Origin: Ctenosaura bakeri
Taxonomy: Eukaryota; Chordata; Lepidosauria; Squamata; Iguanidae
Direction of reading: 5' to 3'
Assembly: GCA_948474755.1 (NCBI GenBank)
Contig: CAOLHI010000920.1
Location: forward strand, 62,001-126,000
Length of the DNA stretch: 64,000 nt
Part shown: one piece after another, positions 1 to 10,429 of the stretch
Numbering within the stretch: the stretch's first letter is position 1
How the letters are laid out: each line of letters begins with the position of its first letter
The notes under the pieces: generated by a model
Seen by the model: the letters and a program-made list of their open reading frames with translations, nothing else
Databases searched by the model: none
Told to the model about the DNA's origin: nothing
Made by a program: the position numbers and the translations under genes

Positions 1-77
1 TCTCTCTGAATACTGTTTTAATCTTTTATATCCATACTGGACACTTACGATTTTTTTTTAAAGACGCGATTGTGTCT

Positions 78-158
78 GCCTATCATCCATCTGTCTGTCT
101 GTCTGTCTATCTATGATCTGTCTGTCTATGTGTCTGTCTGTCTCTGTCTGTGTCTGTG
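78..158. repeat. (TCTG/TCTA)n microsatellite
   Basis: Interrupted tetranucleotide runs of TCTG with TCTA units, decaying to TGTCTG. Simple repeat, no gene signal. Confidence 0.9.
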
Positions 159-293
159 TATTATTGTAAGCATCTATTGTAGTTAATCACAGTGATTTGA
201 GTGGGATTTAAATGGAAAGCTGTTTGTAGCACAACTTAGCATCACTCTATAATTTCTGCTCAGAAGAAAATCACAAGTAGGATGACATTCTTT

Positions 294-444
294 GGCCATT
301 TCCGCACTAGACTGTTATAGCGCCATTATTCCACTTTCAACATCCTATGGGATCCTGGGGGTTTGCAAAACTGCAAACCCCAGGATCCCATAGGATGTTG
401 AAAGCGGGATAATGGTGCTATAACAGTCTAGTGCGGAAATGGCC
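294..444. mobile_element. Foldback MITE (family M2), copy 1, near-perfect hairpin
   Basis: A 151-bp sequence made of two arms of about 74 bp that are reverse complements with only a few mismatches. It begins GGCCATTTCCGCACTAGAC and ends in the complement. Four related copies lie at 28803, 42105, 50046 and 51718. No coding capacity, so it is a non-autonomous DNA transposon. A target duplication is not clear for this copy. The mismatches include G/A and C/T pairs, as expected from modest decay. Confidence 0.85.
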
Positions 445-639
445 TTAGTCTGGATCTAAGCCAGTGTGTGCAGGAAGATAAGACAAAAATTCAGCTCCTG
501 ACCAGACCTCCACCCCATCCTCCATGTGCCAGATCTTGAATATGGAACAATTACTTAGATATGTGTAACTGTTCGGTACTTACTGTTGCTACTTAGTCAT
601 AATTAGTGTCACAGTCATAACTCCCCGGGTATTTAGGAA
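445..639. other. Unassigned spacer
   Basis: Short unique-looking stretch between the foldback MITE and the L2-like LINE. No supported feature. Confidence 0.5.
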
Positions 640-1490
640 TACAGCACTTTGAAGATGAAATTGCTCAGATCCTCTCCAACTTGCATGCTGTAGGTGATAC
701 AGTTCCAGTGGACATAAGCTTGGCCCCAGTGTTATTGAATACTTTTCAATTTGTGCAGCCTGAGGATGTGGACAGGATCCTTTGAGAGGTAAGCTCCACC
801 ATGTGTGTACTAGACCCTTGCCCTTCCTGGCTCATTAAACAGGCCAGAGTGGTGGTGGTGAAGGAGGTAATTAATGTCTCTCTACAATAAGGAAAGCTTC
901 CAAGGACCATACTGCTTTCCTGTTAAATCAACTCCACTGGCTCCCAGTTTTTTTCTGGTCACAGTTCAAAGTGCTGGCTATGATCTATGAAGCCCTATAT
1001 ATCTCACGTCCAGTTTTTCTGGCAGACCATATCTCCCTGTAAATGCCTGCTTGGGCCCTGAGATCACCAGGAGAGAGCTTTCTCTCAGTTCCATCATCTT
1101 CACAAGCCCGGTTGGGGGCGGAATACAATAGAGGGCCTTCTCAGTGGGTGCCCCTAGACTCTGAAACTTCCTTCCCTAGGAGGTTATAATGACCTTCTCC
1201 CTGCTGTGTCTCTGTTACCAGGCATTTGTTTTTGTTGTTGTTATTCCAAAAGACTTTTAATACACAAAGTTTTTAAAGATCAGGTTAAAGGGTGTTGTAT
1301 TGTTTTAAGTTGAACTGTTTCTAATAGCTTTTTAATTGCATTTTGTCCTTTAACTAGACATTTGAAGTGTTTTCATGCTGTGACTTGTTTAATTCTATTT
1401 TAATGTACACTTTTTGAATGTTTTTAACTATCGCTCTTTTAAACTGTAAGCTGCTTTGAATCTCCATTTTGGGAGGAAAATGGGATGTGG

Positions 1491-1528
<38 letters not shown>

Positions 1529-1530
1529 TT
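640..1530 (+). mobile_element. L2-like LINE, degraded 3' part of ORF2 and 3' UTR
   Basis: Broken plus-strand translation shows reverse-transcriptase-associated text of the L2/CR1 clade: a segment near 760-840 reading like '..STMCVLDPCPSWLIK' and, near 920-1010, the 'LHWLPV...FKVLAMIYEALY' C-terminal block typical of L2-type LINEs. Stops and frameshifts interrupt it throughout, so it is dead. The 3' end carries the familiar AAACTGTAAGCTGCTTTGAA tail followed by a (GAT)n tract, consistent with L2-clade elements ending in short tandem repeats rather than poly(A). The 5' limit is approximate. Confidence 0.6.
1491..1528. repeat. (GAT)n microsatellite at the 3' end of the L2-like LINE
   Basis: About a dozen uninterrupted GAT units directly after the LINE 3' tail. 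They create a polymethionine frame on the plus strand and a polyisoleucine frame on the minus strand, both artefacts of the repeat. Confidence 0.9.
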
Positions 1531-1670
1531 TAACAACAACAACAAAAAGAAGTCTACCCAACCTACTTTACTGAGCATCATCAGCATAGGGGGGTGGAGC
1601 AGGAGGCTATTCTGCCAGCACATGGAGCATGGGTTTGGACGGAGAGGGTCAGACCACAAGAGGTTACTTA

Positions 1671-2075
1671 GGCCCTTTTTGCATGGCATTTCTTAAGTGA
1701 AAGGGCACCTTGAGCATCATGTAAAAGGAAGGAGTGGTCTGCATGACGCATTCGCATTTATGCGATGCTCAAGAGCCTCAGGCGCAGCACATATGCACCT
1801 TTTTATTTTCAGCTTTTAGCCGAAAATGGTGCATGCTTGCGCACTGGTCAGGGGCCTGGGGTGAAGTTACCTGCCCTGCGGAGCCTCTGGAGCCAGGCCG
1901 GTCGCACTTCCTGTCCTCAGTGCAGCCTATAGCTCCCAGGTGTGGGCAGGGCGCTCGCGCAACCAGGAAGCTGCTGCGGAGCCTAAGCAGCAGGGACGCA
2001 AAAGCCTTCCTCTGAAGGCTTCTTGTGCGAGTGCCGTCCCCCACCTCCGCAAAAAGGTAAGGTATAGAAAGGACC
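1671..2075 (+). mobile_element. MITE family M1, copy A
   Basis: 405-bp non-autonomous DNA transposon starting GGCCCTTTTTGCA and ending GAAAGGACC, flanked by a 3-bp duplication TTA (1668-1670 and 2076-2078). The interior has an inverted subrepeat around 'TTTTC..CTTTTAGCCGAAAAT' and the family block 'AGTGCAGCCTATAGCTCCCAG'. Near the right end it carries GGTAAGGT, present in most copies. Short open frames here are not genes. The 3-bp TTA duplication fits PIF/Harbinger, but the superfamily is not proven. Confidence 0.75.
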
Positions 2076-2454
2076 TTAGTTAAGTACACTTATCTAAATA
2101 GCTGACACAGAATAAGGGCCTTTTTTTTCTTATGGCATGAAGTTCATGAGAAAAGTTCACCTGCTTAATCTCTGTATGTCAAGTGTTGCTAAAAACAAAA
2201 CAAAGGCAGCCATTAACAGGCAAACAATTCAGTCTTGAAGAGGAGCATGAAACAAATTCTGCATCAGTTTTCAAAATCCACATTGTGTAAGAGAGTCTTG
2301 GCAAAATGGAGAATGCTGTCTGGTAAGCTGACCAAAAGAACAAACAACATAATTCTTTTCATGTATTTTTAATAATTGTGTGGAATCTAGCAACAGTAGG
2401 GTTCATTTGCTTCTCACTTTTACACGACAAGCTCACTTTGCCAATATTTCCACA

Positions 2455-2632
2455 CGGTCATTATGTAGAAGGCTGGTGGGCTTTTCTTCACTGGGAATAT
2501 TTAAACAGATGCTCGACAGTCATCTGGCAGAGAGGCAGCAATGTGTTGCATTTTAAGTCCTGTGTTATTAAGGGGGTTGGATTAAATGACCAAGGTACTT
2601 TCCACTTCTTAGACTGGAACCATGCAGGGCCT
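2455..2632 (+). mobile_element. CR1 LINE 3'-end fragment
   Basis: Degraded plus-strand copy of the CR1 3' end: 'TTTAAACAGATGCTCGACAG' (the LFKQRLDGHL region) followed by 'GGGGGTTGGATTAAATGACC'. The C-terminal ORF2 codons and 3' UTR are recognisable; everything upstream is missing. Confidence 0.6.
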
Positions 2633-3279
2633 TTACTCTAGCAGGATTGTGCTAGACTAGAGGATCTATGTAATTGTGTAAGGAGGTATCCATTATTTCT
2701 TACACAAGAGTTTTGTTTGACAGTGGAACCGCTGCTGGAGGGCACCTGAGCACAATTCTGCCCCCCTCCCCCAAACAGTTACTGATTGTTCATCTTTATA
2801 TAGTAACTTGGCCATTTTATTTTATGGCACATCCCTCTGATTCTCTCATCATTTTATTCCCACCTGGCTGCTCTGAAATGTTTTAGAAACATTTGTTCAA
2901 ATAAGAACTGAATGTTATCCAGCTTAATATGTTAAGTAAACTTCTAAGTAGGTTAATGACATAATAAATAAGGCCACCATTTGATTAGAAATGTTATCTT
3001 GTCATGTGGGTGTACAACAATAACATATCTGCACCCCCACTCCAACGGCAGAGCACCAGGAACTAATCAGTATGAAAGAACTATTCGGCCACTCTAAAGA
3101 CATACCCATCCCCTAGACAATGTGTAATGTGACAACACATTAATGCCACTCAGAATGATTATCCATCCAGTCAAAAATAATTACTGATGTCTAATCAGCA
3201 GACATTACTATCTAATTTTACTTGATACTCATTCTCAGGCAAGACTTTCAGACACAAGATATTTGGGATTTATAAGCAC
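2633..3279. other. No supported feature
   Basis: AT-rich sequence with no exon-like ORF, RNA gene or recognised repeat. Confidence 0.5.
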
Positions 3280-3498
3280 TTAACTTTTGTGACATGCAGG
3301 TGATTTTTTTGGCAGCTGGACGTGTGACCTGGCAGAAAGAGCTTTCTGGGGATTGAATCCATAGGCACAATTCCAGTTAATGGCCCATCTGCTGATAAGA
3401 TTGCCATTCACCCAGAAAGAAGTATACAGACTTGGTTTTATCTTTGATTTTATCCAGATTCTGCTTGGGTCACCCATTCTAAAGTAAAGGGATGGGGT
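3280..3498 (-). CDS. Possible terminal exon of a C-type lectin-like (CLEC2/KLR-type) protein, possibly a pseudogene
   Basis: On the minus strand a pyrimidine-rich tract ending CCTTCCAG (acceptor AG at 3499-3500) is followed by a frame open from 3498 to a stop near 3280, about 72 codons. The translation has landmarks seen at the C-terminus of CLEC2/NK-receptor C-type lectin domains in the right order: FWVNGN (compare W-x-NG), NCAY, ALSAR and a final Cys followed by HKS. In that family this region is the last coding exon, giving the end of the extracellular sugar-like fold of a type II membrane receptor. The usual WIG motif reads WIK, and the upstream exons are not visible here. This is a motif-level match made by eye; a chance ORF is a real alternative. 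Confidence 0.3.
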   Translation of the reverse strand, partial: TPSLYFRMGDPSRIWIKSKIKPSLYTSFWVNGNLISRWAINWNCAYGFNPQKALSARSHVQLPKKSPACHKS

Positions 3499-3943
3499 CT
3501 GGAAGGTATGGGAAAGTTAGGGTGAGGTTAGTAGGAGGCCTCAGACTGCCTGGGAAACATGCCTGAATCAAACTAAGATTGTTTTGCAGTCCAGGGCTAG
3601 GCTTTTGAAGGTCTGTTTTTTGTGTGTGGAAAGAATACAACATTTTTGTAATATTTTTTATTTATAAGTATAGAAACTTACTAGTGGCGTTCACAAGCAT
3701 GAAGTTTTAGTTTTTCTAAAGTGAAAAAATACTAGGACATCTTTCCTACCAGCCATTCTGTTGGAACTCAAGACTGTATTCTCAATGTATCAAATCATTT
3801 CCTTCTGCTCCCACTGAAGGGGTAGAGGTGCTTTTGAGAAGCAAGTCTTTAGCAGCACTTAAGGCCACCAAGCAAGCAGATCCAAGAAGAAGCCTGAAGA
3901 GTTAAGCATTCATAATGTGACACAACATGAAAGCATTCTCTTA
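3499..3943. other. No supported feature
   Basis: AT-rich, unique-looking stretch upstream (minus-strand sense) of the possible lectin exon. No second lectin-like exon was recognised in it. Confidence 0.45.
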
Positions 3944-4375
3944 GGGCTTTTCTGCACCTTACCTTTTAACGCTGCTGGGTTGGGGTTTTCGCATATGGAG
4001 GCTTGGAAGGAACACTCTTGCAAGCCTACTGTTTCAACTCGACAGCTCCTTCCTGCTCGTGCAAGCACCCCGCTTGCACCTCCCCCTTCCTTCCTCCCAC
4101 AGTGCAGCCTGGGAGTTGTAGGCTGCGCTGGGGCAGGAAGCACAACTGGTGCGGCTTAGGAGGCTTCACATAGCAGGTGAGTACGCCCTAGGCCCCTGAG
4201 TGATGTGTGAGCATGGAGCATTTTCAGCTTGAAGCTGAAAATGAAAAATCCATGCCTGCTTCGTGTCAAGCTCTTGAGCATTGTGTAAATGTGAGTGCAT
4301 CATGCAGACCACTCCTCACATTTATGTGATGTTCAAGGGGCCCTCTCGCTTCCAAAACACCATGCAAAAAGGGCC
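3944..4375 (-). mobile_element. MITE family M1, copy B (reverse orientation)
   Basis: 432 bp, starting GGGCTTTTCTGCACCTTACC and ending GCAAAAAGGGCC, with a perfect 3-bp duplication TTA (3941-3943 and 4376-4378). In inverted orientation relative to copy A: the family's GGTAAGGTGC motif sits at the left end as its complement. Shares the 'AGTGCAGCCTGGGAGTTGTA' block. Confidence 0.78.
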
Positions 4376-4682
4376 TTAATGATATCAGTGTTTCTAGTTG
4401 TTTCCTAAAGTTTTTCTTCATTTAGTTTGGCATATACCTAACCCAGCCATAGATAGCAGTATAATCTCACTCTAGTTCAGGGTTTTGGGACTCATGATCC
4501 TCCAGAGATTGATGAATTAGTAATCCCATCATCCATCAAGATTGATAAGACTGATCAAACTAATGGCAAAGGATGACTGAGTGAAAAGCTAGTGATCCCA
4601 TCTCTCAGAAAATGTATTTACATGCACATGGGAAACTGGTCGTCTCTCTCTCTCTTCCCCTCCCCCTCCTTCAAACTCAGCA

Positions 4683-4974
4683 TTTAAAGTGGTCATGGAA
4701 AGGCAGGGCCAGCAGGGCCAGTCATGCATATAGTCTGCCAACTCCTAACAGCTACAGTCAGAGGAGATAAATATGATCTCAAAGGGGACTGGTGGTACAT
4801 CTCCTCCTCCAATTCACTGTAGAAGTTGCACAGGATGAGTCTGAAATTCTGGCAGAGGGAGCACCATGTGACAGAAAAGTACAAGCCCAGAATCTTGTTC
4901 TCCAGCACTTGATCTGGGACCACTGTCTGGCTGTTGCAGTTCATGAAGAGCACCCTGATGAAGATATCTACCAT
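4683..4974 (-). pseudogene. NXNL2: Nucleoredoxin-like protein 2 (NXNL2-like) exon 1, frameshifted
   Basis: Minus strand, starting at the ATG at 4974. The first 60 or so codons read as the N-terminal half of a thioredoxin-fold nucleoredoxin-like protein: MVDIF start, then DQVLENKILGLYF, then a redox-type WCSLC (usually WCxxC, here Ser-Leu between the Cys), then an ILCNFYSELEEE helix. Around 4800 the frame shifts; the next frame continues PFEIIFISSD, hits a TAG stop at 4745-4747, then reads ELADYMHDW. A second shift gives LALPFHDHFK, ending at 4683. NXNL2 is about 156 residues in vertebrates and this matches roughly its first 100, where I recall exon 1 ending. No poly(A) tail is seen. NXNL2 is known as a photoreceptor/neuron trophic-factor gene related to RdCVF. 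Two frameshifts and a stop make this a pseudogene or relic; truncation near the expected exon border favours a genomic copy over a retrocopy. Confidence 0.68.
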
Positions 4975-5956
4975 CCTATAGATAAAAGTGGATACGGACA
5001 TGCATGATACAAGTCTGAATGAGCAACAGTGGGGAAAATAAACGGAGGGCTTCAGAAATCTTGTCCTCCTATTCAATTTGCTCATGTCTGAGCACCTAAT
5101 TTGGATATAATATAATTATTATAATTATGCAAATCACAACAATTTGAATTCAAATTATGCAAATTGAGTGTTTTCTCCTCCCACTATATTTTATATTTCA
5201 TATATCTTTTTACATTTACAACTAATCTGAGAAAATCAGTACAGAGTAATGCTTAAATTAATGGACTTGGAACATACAGACCCAAGTTCATATCTATGCC
5301 TGATCGTGGGATTAGCTATGTGACCTTGGACCATAACTACTTCTCAGAAGACCTACCTTACAGGCTTATTTTGTGGATTAATAAGGAGAAGAGAACCTTG
5401 GAAAGTATCAGTTCCTAGTGAAGTACAAATAAAAGAACAATAATATTATTTTGCCACATGCAGATCCTTCTAGTAGCGGTTTTGTCAGATTACTATTTTT
5501 TGTGTGTGTGTCCTTCACTATTGGCAAAAAGCTACAGATCCATGAAAATACATGAGAAACCCCTGAGAGTAACTGCCCTCTGCTTCACATGGCAAGATGC
5601 AGCAGAATGTGGGGACAAATGGTAGTAAGCGAAGGGTGCAAAGCATGATCTCTTTTTTTTTTTCTTGGAGATACAGAATGAATATTTATAAGTGGAAGAC
5701 AGTCTATTTTAACTGCCCTTCACGTAGTCAACATTTCTTCAAAATATACATGCTAATCACCTCATATATGCTAGAATGCTTGTACTCTCACCCAATTATT
5801 ATTTGTTAATGCCAGTTAAGGTAATGATAAGGCCAGTTAAGGCAATGATAAATGTTTGTACTTTTTACTTTTACATTCCCTCTTACCTCATTAATTACAT
5901 CCTCCAGCCCCGTACATGTATAGAAATATCTGCCAAATGAAGCAACAGTCCACGTA
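4975..5956. other. No gene seen; small tandem duplication
   Basis: AT-rich sequence. Around 5813-5852 a short direct duplication of CCAGTTAAGGTAATGATAAG occurs twice. Otherwise nothing supported. Confidence 0.5.
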
Positions 5957-6022
5957 CCTGATGAAGTGGGCTACAGTCCACAAAATATTATGCCAAACAA
6001 AACATGTAAGTCTTAAAGGTAG
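5957..6022 (+). mobile_element. Retroelement 3'-end fragment with CTGATGAAGTGGGCTACAGTC
   Basis: Contains CTGATGAAGTGGGCTACAGT followed by an AAGTCTTAAAGGT-type tail, a dispersed vertebrate retroelement end that I associate with Penelope-like elements. A second copy in reverse lies at 37440-37530. Family name uncertain. Confidence 0.4.
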
Positions 6023-6027
6023 ATAGT

Positions 6028-6107
6028 GTTGGGTAGGTATTAGATCTTGCATAAGATTAACACAGCTGTTGGGTAGGTATTAGTTCTTGCATAAGATTAA
6101 CACAGTT
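6028..6107. repeat. 40-bp tandem duplication
   Basis: Two adjacent 40-bp units beginning GTTGGGTAGGTATTAG, at 6028-6067 and 6068-6107, differing at about two positions. Simple recent tandem duplication. Confidence 0.9.
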
Positions 6108-6288
6108 ACCTCTTTTTATAATTTTAAAAATATCTTTGGTGTTAAAAAAATGAAAATAAGGGCAGTCCAATGTTGCAGATATGTCTCCTCCCAATATCAC
6201 ACATATACTTCTCTTAATCACAAATTCTTTCTGTCTCTTCACCCTTGTAGCTTCAGTGTTGCTCTTCTGAAGAGTCACATTACAAAAG

Positions 6289-6860
6289 TATAGGTCGAGC
6301 CATCCTTATCTGGAAATCCAAAACCTGAAAATGTCCCTTTTCTTTTCTTTTGCTGCCAGCCACCCAGTCCCAGCTTTGAAGCAGTGGCTGTGGTGGTGCT
6401 CCTGCTCAAGGTGAAAGGTGGTGGCTGGCAGCTTCCCCATAGAGAGTCTGAAGAGAGATTTGAGACTGATGAAAGAGATATGAGGATCTGTGAAATGGTG
6501 AGAGGTGTGGATTCCCACCATTTCACAGATCCTCAATCTGTCTTTAGCCTCACATCTCATATATAACACAAGTAGCAAACAAATGAAGCATTAGGTTTAA
6601 GAGAGATGGTTGTTGGGGAAAGAGAACAGGGACACTTGGAAAGATTTATTTATTACCTACTTTCTCCTCTGACTGATTATTTTTTTGTTTTTTACTAACA
6701 CAAAATGAGAATCCTGGTGAGGGGTTAGATGGGGGAATTCTGTGTTCAGTTTTGGGTCTTATTTCATTGTGTACATATATGTAAATGCAAGCATTTCAAA
6801 ATCTGAAAAATAAATCTGAAATATGGAGTACTTCTGGCCCCAAGCATTTAGTATTCCTCT
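6289..6860 (+). mobile_element. Tigger/pogo-like DNA transposon fossil
   Basis: Left edge reads GTCGAGCCATCCTTATCTGG and right part reads AAATCTGAAATATGGAGTAC then CTTCTGGCCCCAAGCATTT. These resemble the two ends of vertebrate Tigger-type (Tc1/mariner pogo) elements ('..CCTTATC..' and '..CACTTCTGGTCCCAAGCATTT'). The middle is short, so it is non-autonomous or deleted. The internal palindrome at 6482-6534 belongs to it. Confidence 0.45.
6482..6534. repeat. Perfect 19-bp inverted repeat with 15-bp loop
   Basis: GAGGATCTGTGAAATGGTG at 6482-6500 and its exact complement at 6516-6534. No rho-independent terminator meaning in a vertebrate genome; probably transposon structure. Confidence 0.9.
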
Positions 6861-7404
6861 CTTAGACATAGTAGGATATATTTTTGAGTAAAAGTATCTT
6901 AAGTCCATATCATACCACCCCCCAGACAAATAAGTGTGGAATTAATCCATTAAAAATATTACTTCTTTTCTTCATCGTTGTTTGGATCCATTTCCCAAAA
7001 ATATGATTCAGATAATGCATCTACATTAATAAGCTTCTAACTTCCCTTTCTTCTTGCCATCCCCCTGCTCTTCCTTTCCTGAAAGTAGCATTATGAAGTG
7101 CCTCCCTTACAGAAGGAAAACATGGGAACAATGAATTCCATTGTTTCCCTTGTCCTGGAGGACCTCTGCTGCTGCTGCTTTGCCTCCTTCCCAGTACTCC
7201 TATCTTGCTCCACCCTCATTATTCCCCCTATGTAGACTCCCCCGATGCCCCTACAATGTCCCTTATTCTTTGTACTCTACTGCTGTCCTACCCTGCCCCA
7301 CCTTCTCTCACCTTGTGACATTTAATATCCATCCCTTGCAACTTGCTCTTCATTGTACCTACCTCTTTTACTTTCCTTGCACACTGCCATTGCACTTCTT
7401 ACCC
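6861..7404. other. No gene seen; pyrimidine-rich stretch
   Basis: 7030-7400 is C/T rich and gives a serine/proline/leucine-rich open frame on the plus strand. The composition explains the frame; no domain or splice context supports a gene. Confidence 0.5.
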
Positions 7405-8372
7405 TTCCTTTGCAACTCTCAGGGGTCCACCTGCAATACCAGTACCTACACGTGACAGAGTGGGATTAATTCTCTCAAAAATTAGGAGGCCTGTGAACAG
7501 GGGGTAACTTAACAAGTTCTACCACCTATGTTTACAGGATTCTTGCAGGAAAGAACCAGACAGAGATTCCAAATGTAAAATAAAATATATTTTTATTGAA
7601 AGAAATCCATGCAAGCACACAAAATACAAACACTCACACATACACACAAAGACTAGCTGAAGGAAAAGGGAGGAAAGTGTGGATAGAATACATTCAGGGT
7701 TGAAGCAATATTTACCAGTCCAGAGACCAGCAACAAAAGCAGCAACATGGCTTAGGCAGGCACTAAGCAGAGTTCTCATTCAGGAACCAAATAGACAGTG
7801 TGGCATTCAGGAAGTTGAGAGATTGTGCTGAACTACTCAAAATCAGGGGTTCTTATACCTGAAAAATATCCTGAGGGTTTGGGTGTGAATTGCTCTCCCA
7901 GCCAAGACAATGGGAGTTGCACCACAAACCATGAAATCTGGACAGAGTTAATGGTTTTAGTGTTTAGGTGACAAAAGGGTAATGGCTGTTGTGGTAGCCC
8001 AATATTGTGGAGAGACTGGGAAGACAAAACAGGGAGATGTCCAGGAGTGAGGGATCAAGGCTAAGACAATCACAATTTGATGGGGATTTCCTCATTCTAC
8101 TCTGAGATGTCTGGATCTTTAGCATAAACCTATTGTCTCTAGAGTGGCCATGCAATTAGCCTGACAATGACTTCAGTGTTTGCCTAGGAGGTGGGTGCGG
8201 ATGACCTGCCTTGCTGTCTCATGTTTACAGTCAGTAATCTGCCTCTTTCCAGCTTGACCTTCCAGTCACCTCAGGGTTTTTTTTTTATATCAATGTCAAT
8301 TAATATAGTGGCAGTTAAATAATATTGCCAATTAAACCATGCCAATCCTGTGGGGTGTATGGGGCTGCAACA
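7405..8372 (-). mobile_element. Solo-LTR-like ERV LTR, minus strand (type L1b, kin of the LTR at 56478)
   Basis: Read on the minus strand this aligns by eye along its length with the LTR at 56478-57414: start TGTTGCAGCCCC (8372), 'GGTTTAATTGG', 'TTTTGTCACCTAAACACTAA', a TATA-like TATAAGAACC (about 7850), an AATAAA signal (complement at 7592-7597), 'GGTTCTTTCCTG' and a terminal 'GGACCCCTGAG' region. The extreme 3' end, expected to read GTAACA, is degraded, so the left limit is approximate. No internal retroviral sequence adjoins it, so it is a solo LTR or fragment. Confidence 0.7.
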
Positions 8373-9662
8373 AACTCTAGGTTTGACAAGTCTAATGGAT
8401 CCCCAAGTCCGGCCAGGCATCAACCCTGTTTAATGTATTTTATGACTATTGTCAATGGTCTGTTAGAAAATGTTCCAAGAGATTTAGAGAAGGCTCGTAG
8501 ATATTAATAATGTTTGGCGGAGGGGTTCTGCCATGGGATAGCTCTCTAACACAATGTTTATTAATTAGCAGTTTAGTAGACAGCAAGACTGAGCTTAAAA
8601 GCCCTGCCTGAGTAGTGTGACCATGTATATGTGTAGAGAATTTGTAACTGTGGAAAGAACCCTGAGTTCAAAAGCTTTGTGAATGATATATCTGACTTTT
8701 GTGGCTATGATAACTCATTTGAGTCAGTTCAGGTAAAACGCTTCACAGGGTCAAAATAGTACAGAAAGCAGAGTACGAAGGCAAGAGGGCAAGATTTTAA
8801 AATACTCTTGTAAGGAGTTTCAGGTCAAGAAAACTATGTTTGTATATGCAGATGCTAACTGCAATCTTTTGTCCAGATATGTGAGTGAGGAAGCAGCTGC
8901 CCTTTCAGTGTAAGTTGTAGAATTTTCAGATGAGAAGAAATGAAAAGAAAGTCTCAGATTTGTAAGCAACAGGCATGCTGTCCTGAGGTAATGAATACTA
9001 TTATAAACAGTGCAGCTGCTGGGAGCCACTGGCATCAGGCACTTTATGACTGCATGCGACACTTGCAGAGTGTTCCAATGGTGTAGAGTTTAGGAACTAA
9101 ATTGAAACCACAGCAAAAGACCTTGGGGAAAAGTATGTTTCTGATAAGCACATTGTAAGTATTTTCTGGGATTGATCTGCAGTGATATTTGTGAAAACAA
9201 CAACATTAACTATTTTCTGGACCTGACCCACAGTGATATTTTTGAAAGCAAAAATGATAATCCCCCATGACACTTAACAGAGACAGATGCATTTAGTGTG
9301 GCATGTGCTTTTGCCAAGAAAACCTAACCAATTTTATAAACTTATAAACTATATAAAGTCTCTAGCTATATTATGGTAAAACAATCCATTTATGTTGTTA
9401 TACCATCCCAAAGGAAGGCCATCAAATCATATAGATATTTCCAGTCTAGGCACATAAGACTTCATAGATATTCATACTTACAGAATGTCAGGATTTCCAG
9501 TGTATTGTTTTAGATTAGCAGTACAGAACTTTTGCATAGAATGTATTATTTCAGCATTGTCATAACCATCTGTTCAGAGAGGAGTGTCTCTCTGGGTTAA
9601 CCAGTATTTCAAAGGATAGTGAACAGCACAGAAAACAGACTGACTATGGATACCACCCCTCT
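8373..9662. other. No supported feature
   Basis: Unique-looking AT-rich sequence; no recognised repeat or exon. Confidence 0.45.
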
Positions 9663-9686
9663 ACACACACACACACACACACACAC
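9663..9686. repeat. (AC)n microsatellite
   Basis: Twelve AC units. Confidence 0.9.
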
Positions 9687-9762
9687 TTATAATTGAATAG
9701 CACTTATTGCTCTGACTGATACTGGCTTAGCTGATTATCATGCAATAAGGAGATGAGTATAG

Positions 9763-10429
9763 TGTCAATGTCAGGCAGAGGCTAAGCAAACACAGAGGCG
9801 GCCACTGGAGTTTTACGGCTTTTAGTAAGTAGGCATTAAATTAATCAAGGGGTTACGGCACCCAAAGCAAACAGAGGCAATAAATAAAGCCATAAAGTAA
9901 TTCAGGGGTTACGTCACCCAAAACGAACGAAGGCAGTGGAACTCAGGAATAGCATGCCCATGGAACAGGTAGCAGAGTCATGGATGAGAGACGGTTGTTG
10001 CCCCATGACCCCCTTCCCCCAGCATCTACCTTAAATAGTCTTTAGCCCAGCTGGAGCTGATCAAATGTCCGTTGGCCTGGCCTGCAGCTGGAGGCCCTCA
10101 AACCTCAGACGCTTCTCTAGCAGGCACTTTGATCTATGAACTGCCACCTTTTCAAGCCACCTCTGGAGGAATGTGGGAGAGAGTCTGCTGCAAACTCCGG
10201 GCTGGAGTCAAAAACAGTAGCTTCTGTCAAGCCAGAAGCACTGGTCTCATCTGCTGCAGGTACTGGGTCGGCCACCGGCTCTGGGACAGCTGGGGAGTCG
10301 CTGGCAGGCCCCTCCCTTGCCTCTGCAGAAGCCCACTTTCCCTCCAAGGGATCCTCCCCTGGGTGGGAGTCCAAATCCAACTCAGAGTCCCCGTCTGAAT
10401 TGGCAGCCTGCTCAGCTTGGCTCACGACA
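9763..10429 (-). mobile_element. Solo LTR (Gypsy/ERV-like), minus strand
   Basis: 667 bp with TG..CA ends (plus-strand TGTCAATGTC at 9763, ACGACA ending 10429) flanked by a 5-bp near duplication TATAG / TCTAG. On the minus strand a CTATTTAAGG TATA-like box lies at about 10030-10038, with core promoter spacing typical of an LTR. The minus-strand first 300 bp forms an open, acidic, proline/serine-rich frame (about 102 codons) running from the LTR start to a stop at 10117. The same arrangement occurs in the LTR at 58683. No internal domain adjoins it. Confidence 0.7.

Noticed and set aside
1354..1696. Polymethionine and polyisoleucine frames
   Set aside because: Artefact of the (GAT)n tail of the L2-like LINE.
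7141..7455. 104-codon plus-strand frame rich in Ser, Pro, Leu
   Set aside because: Explained by pyrimidine-rich composition; runs into an LTR edge.
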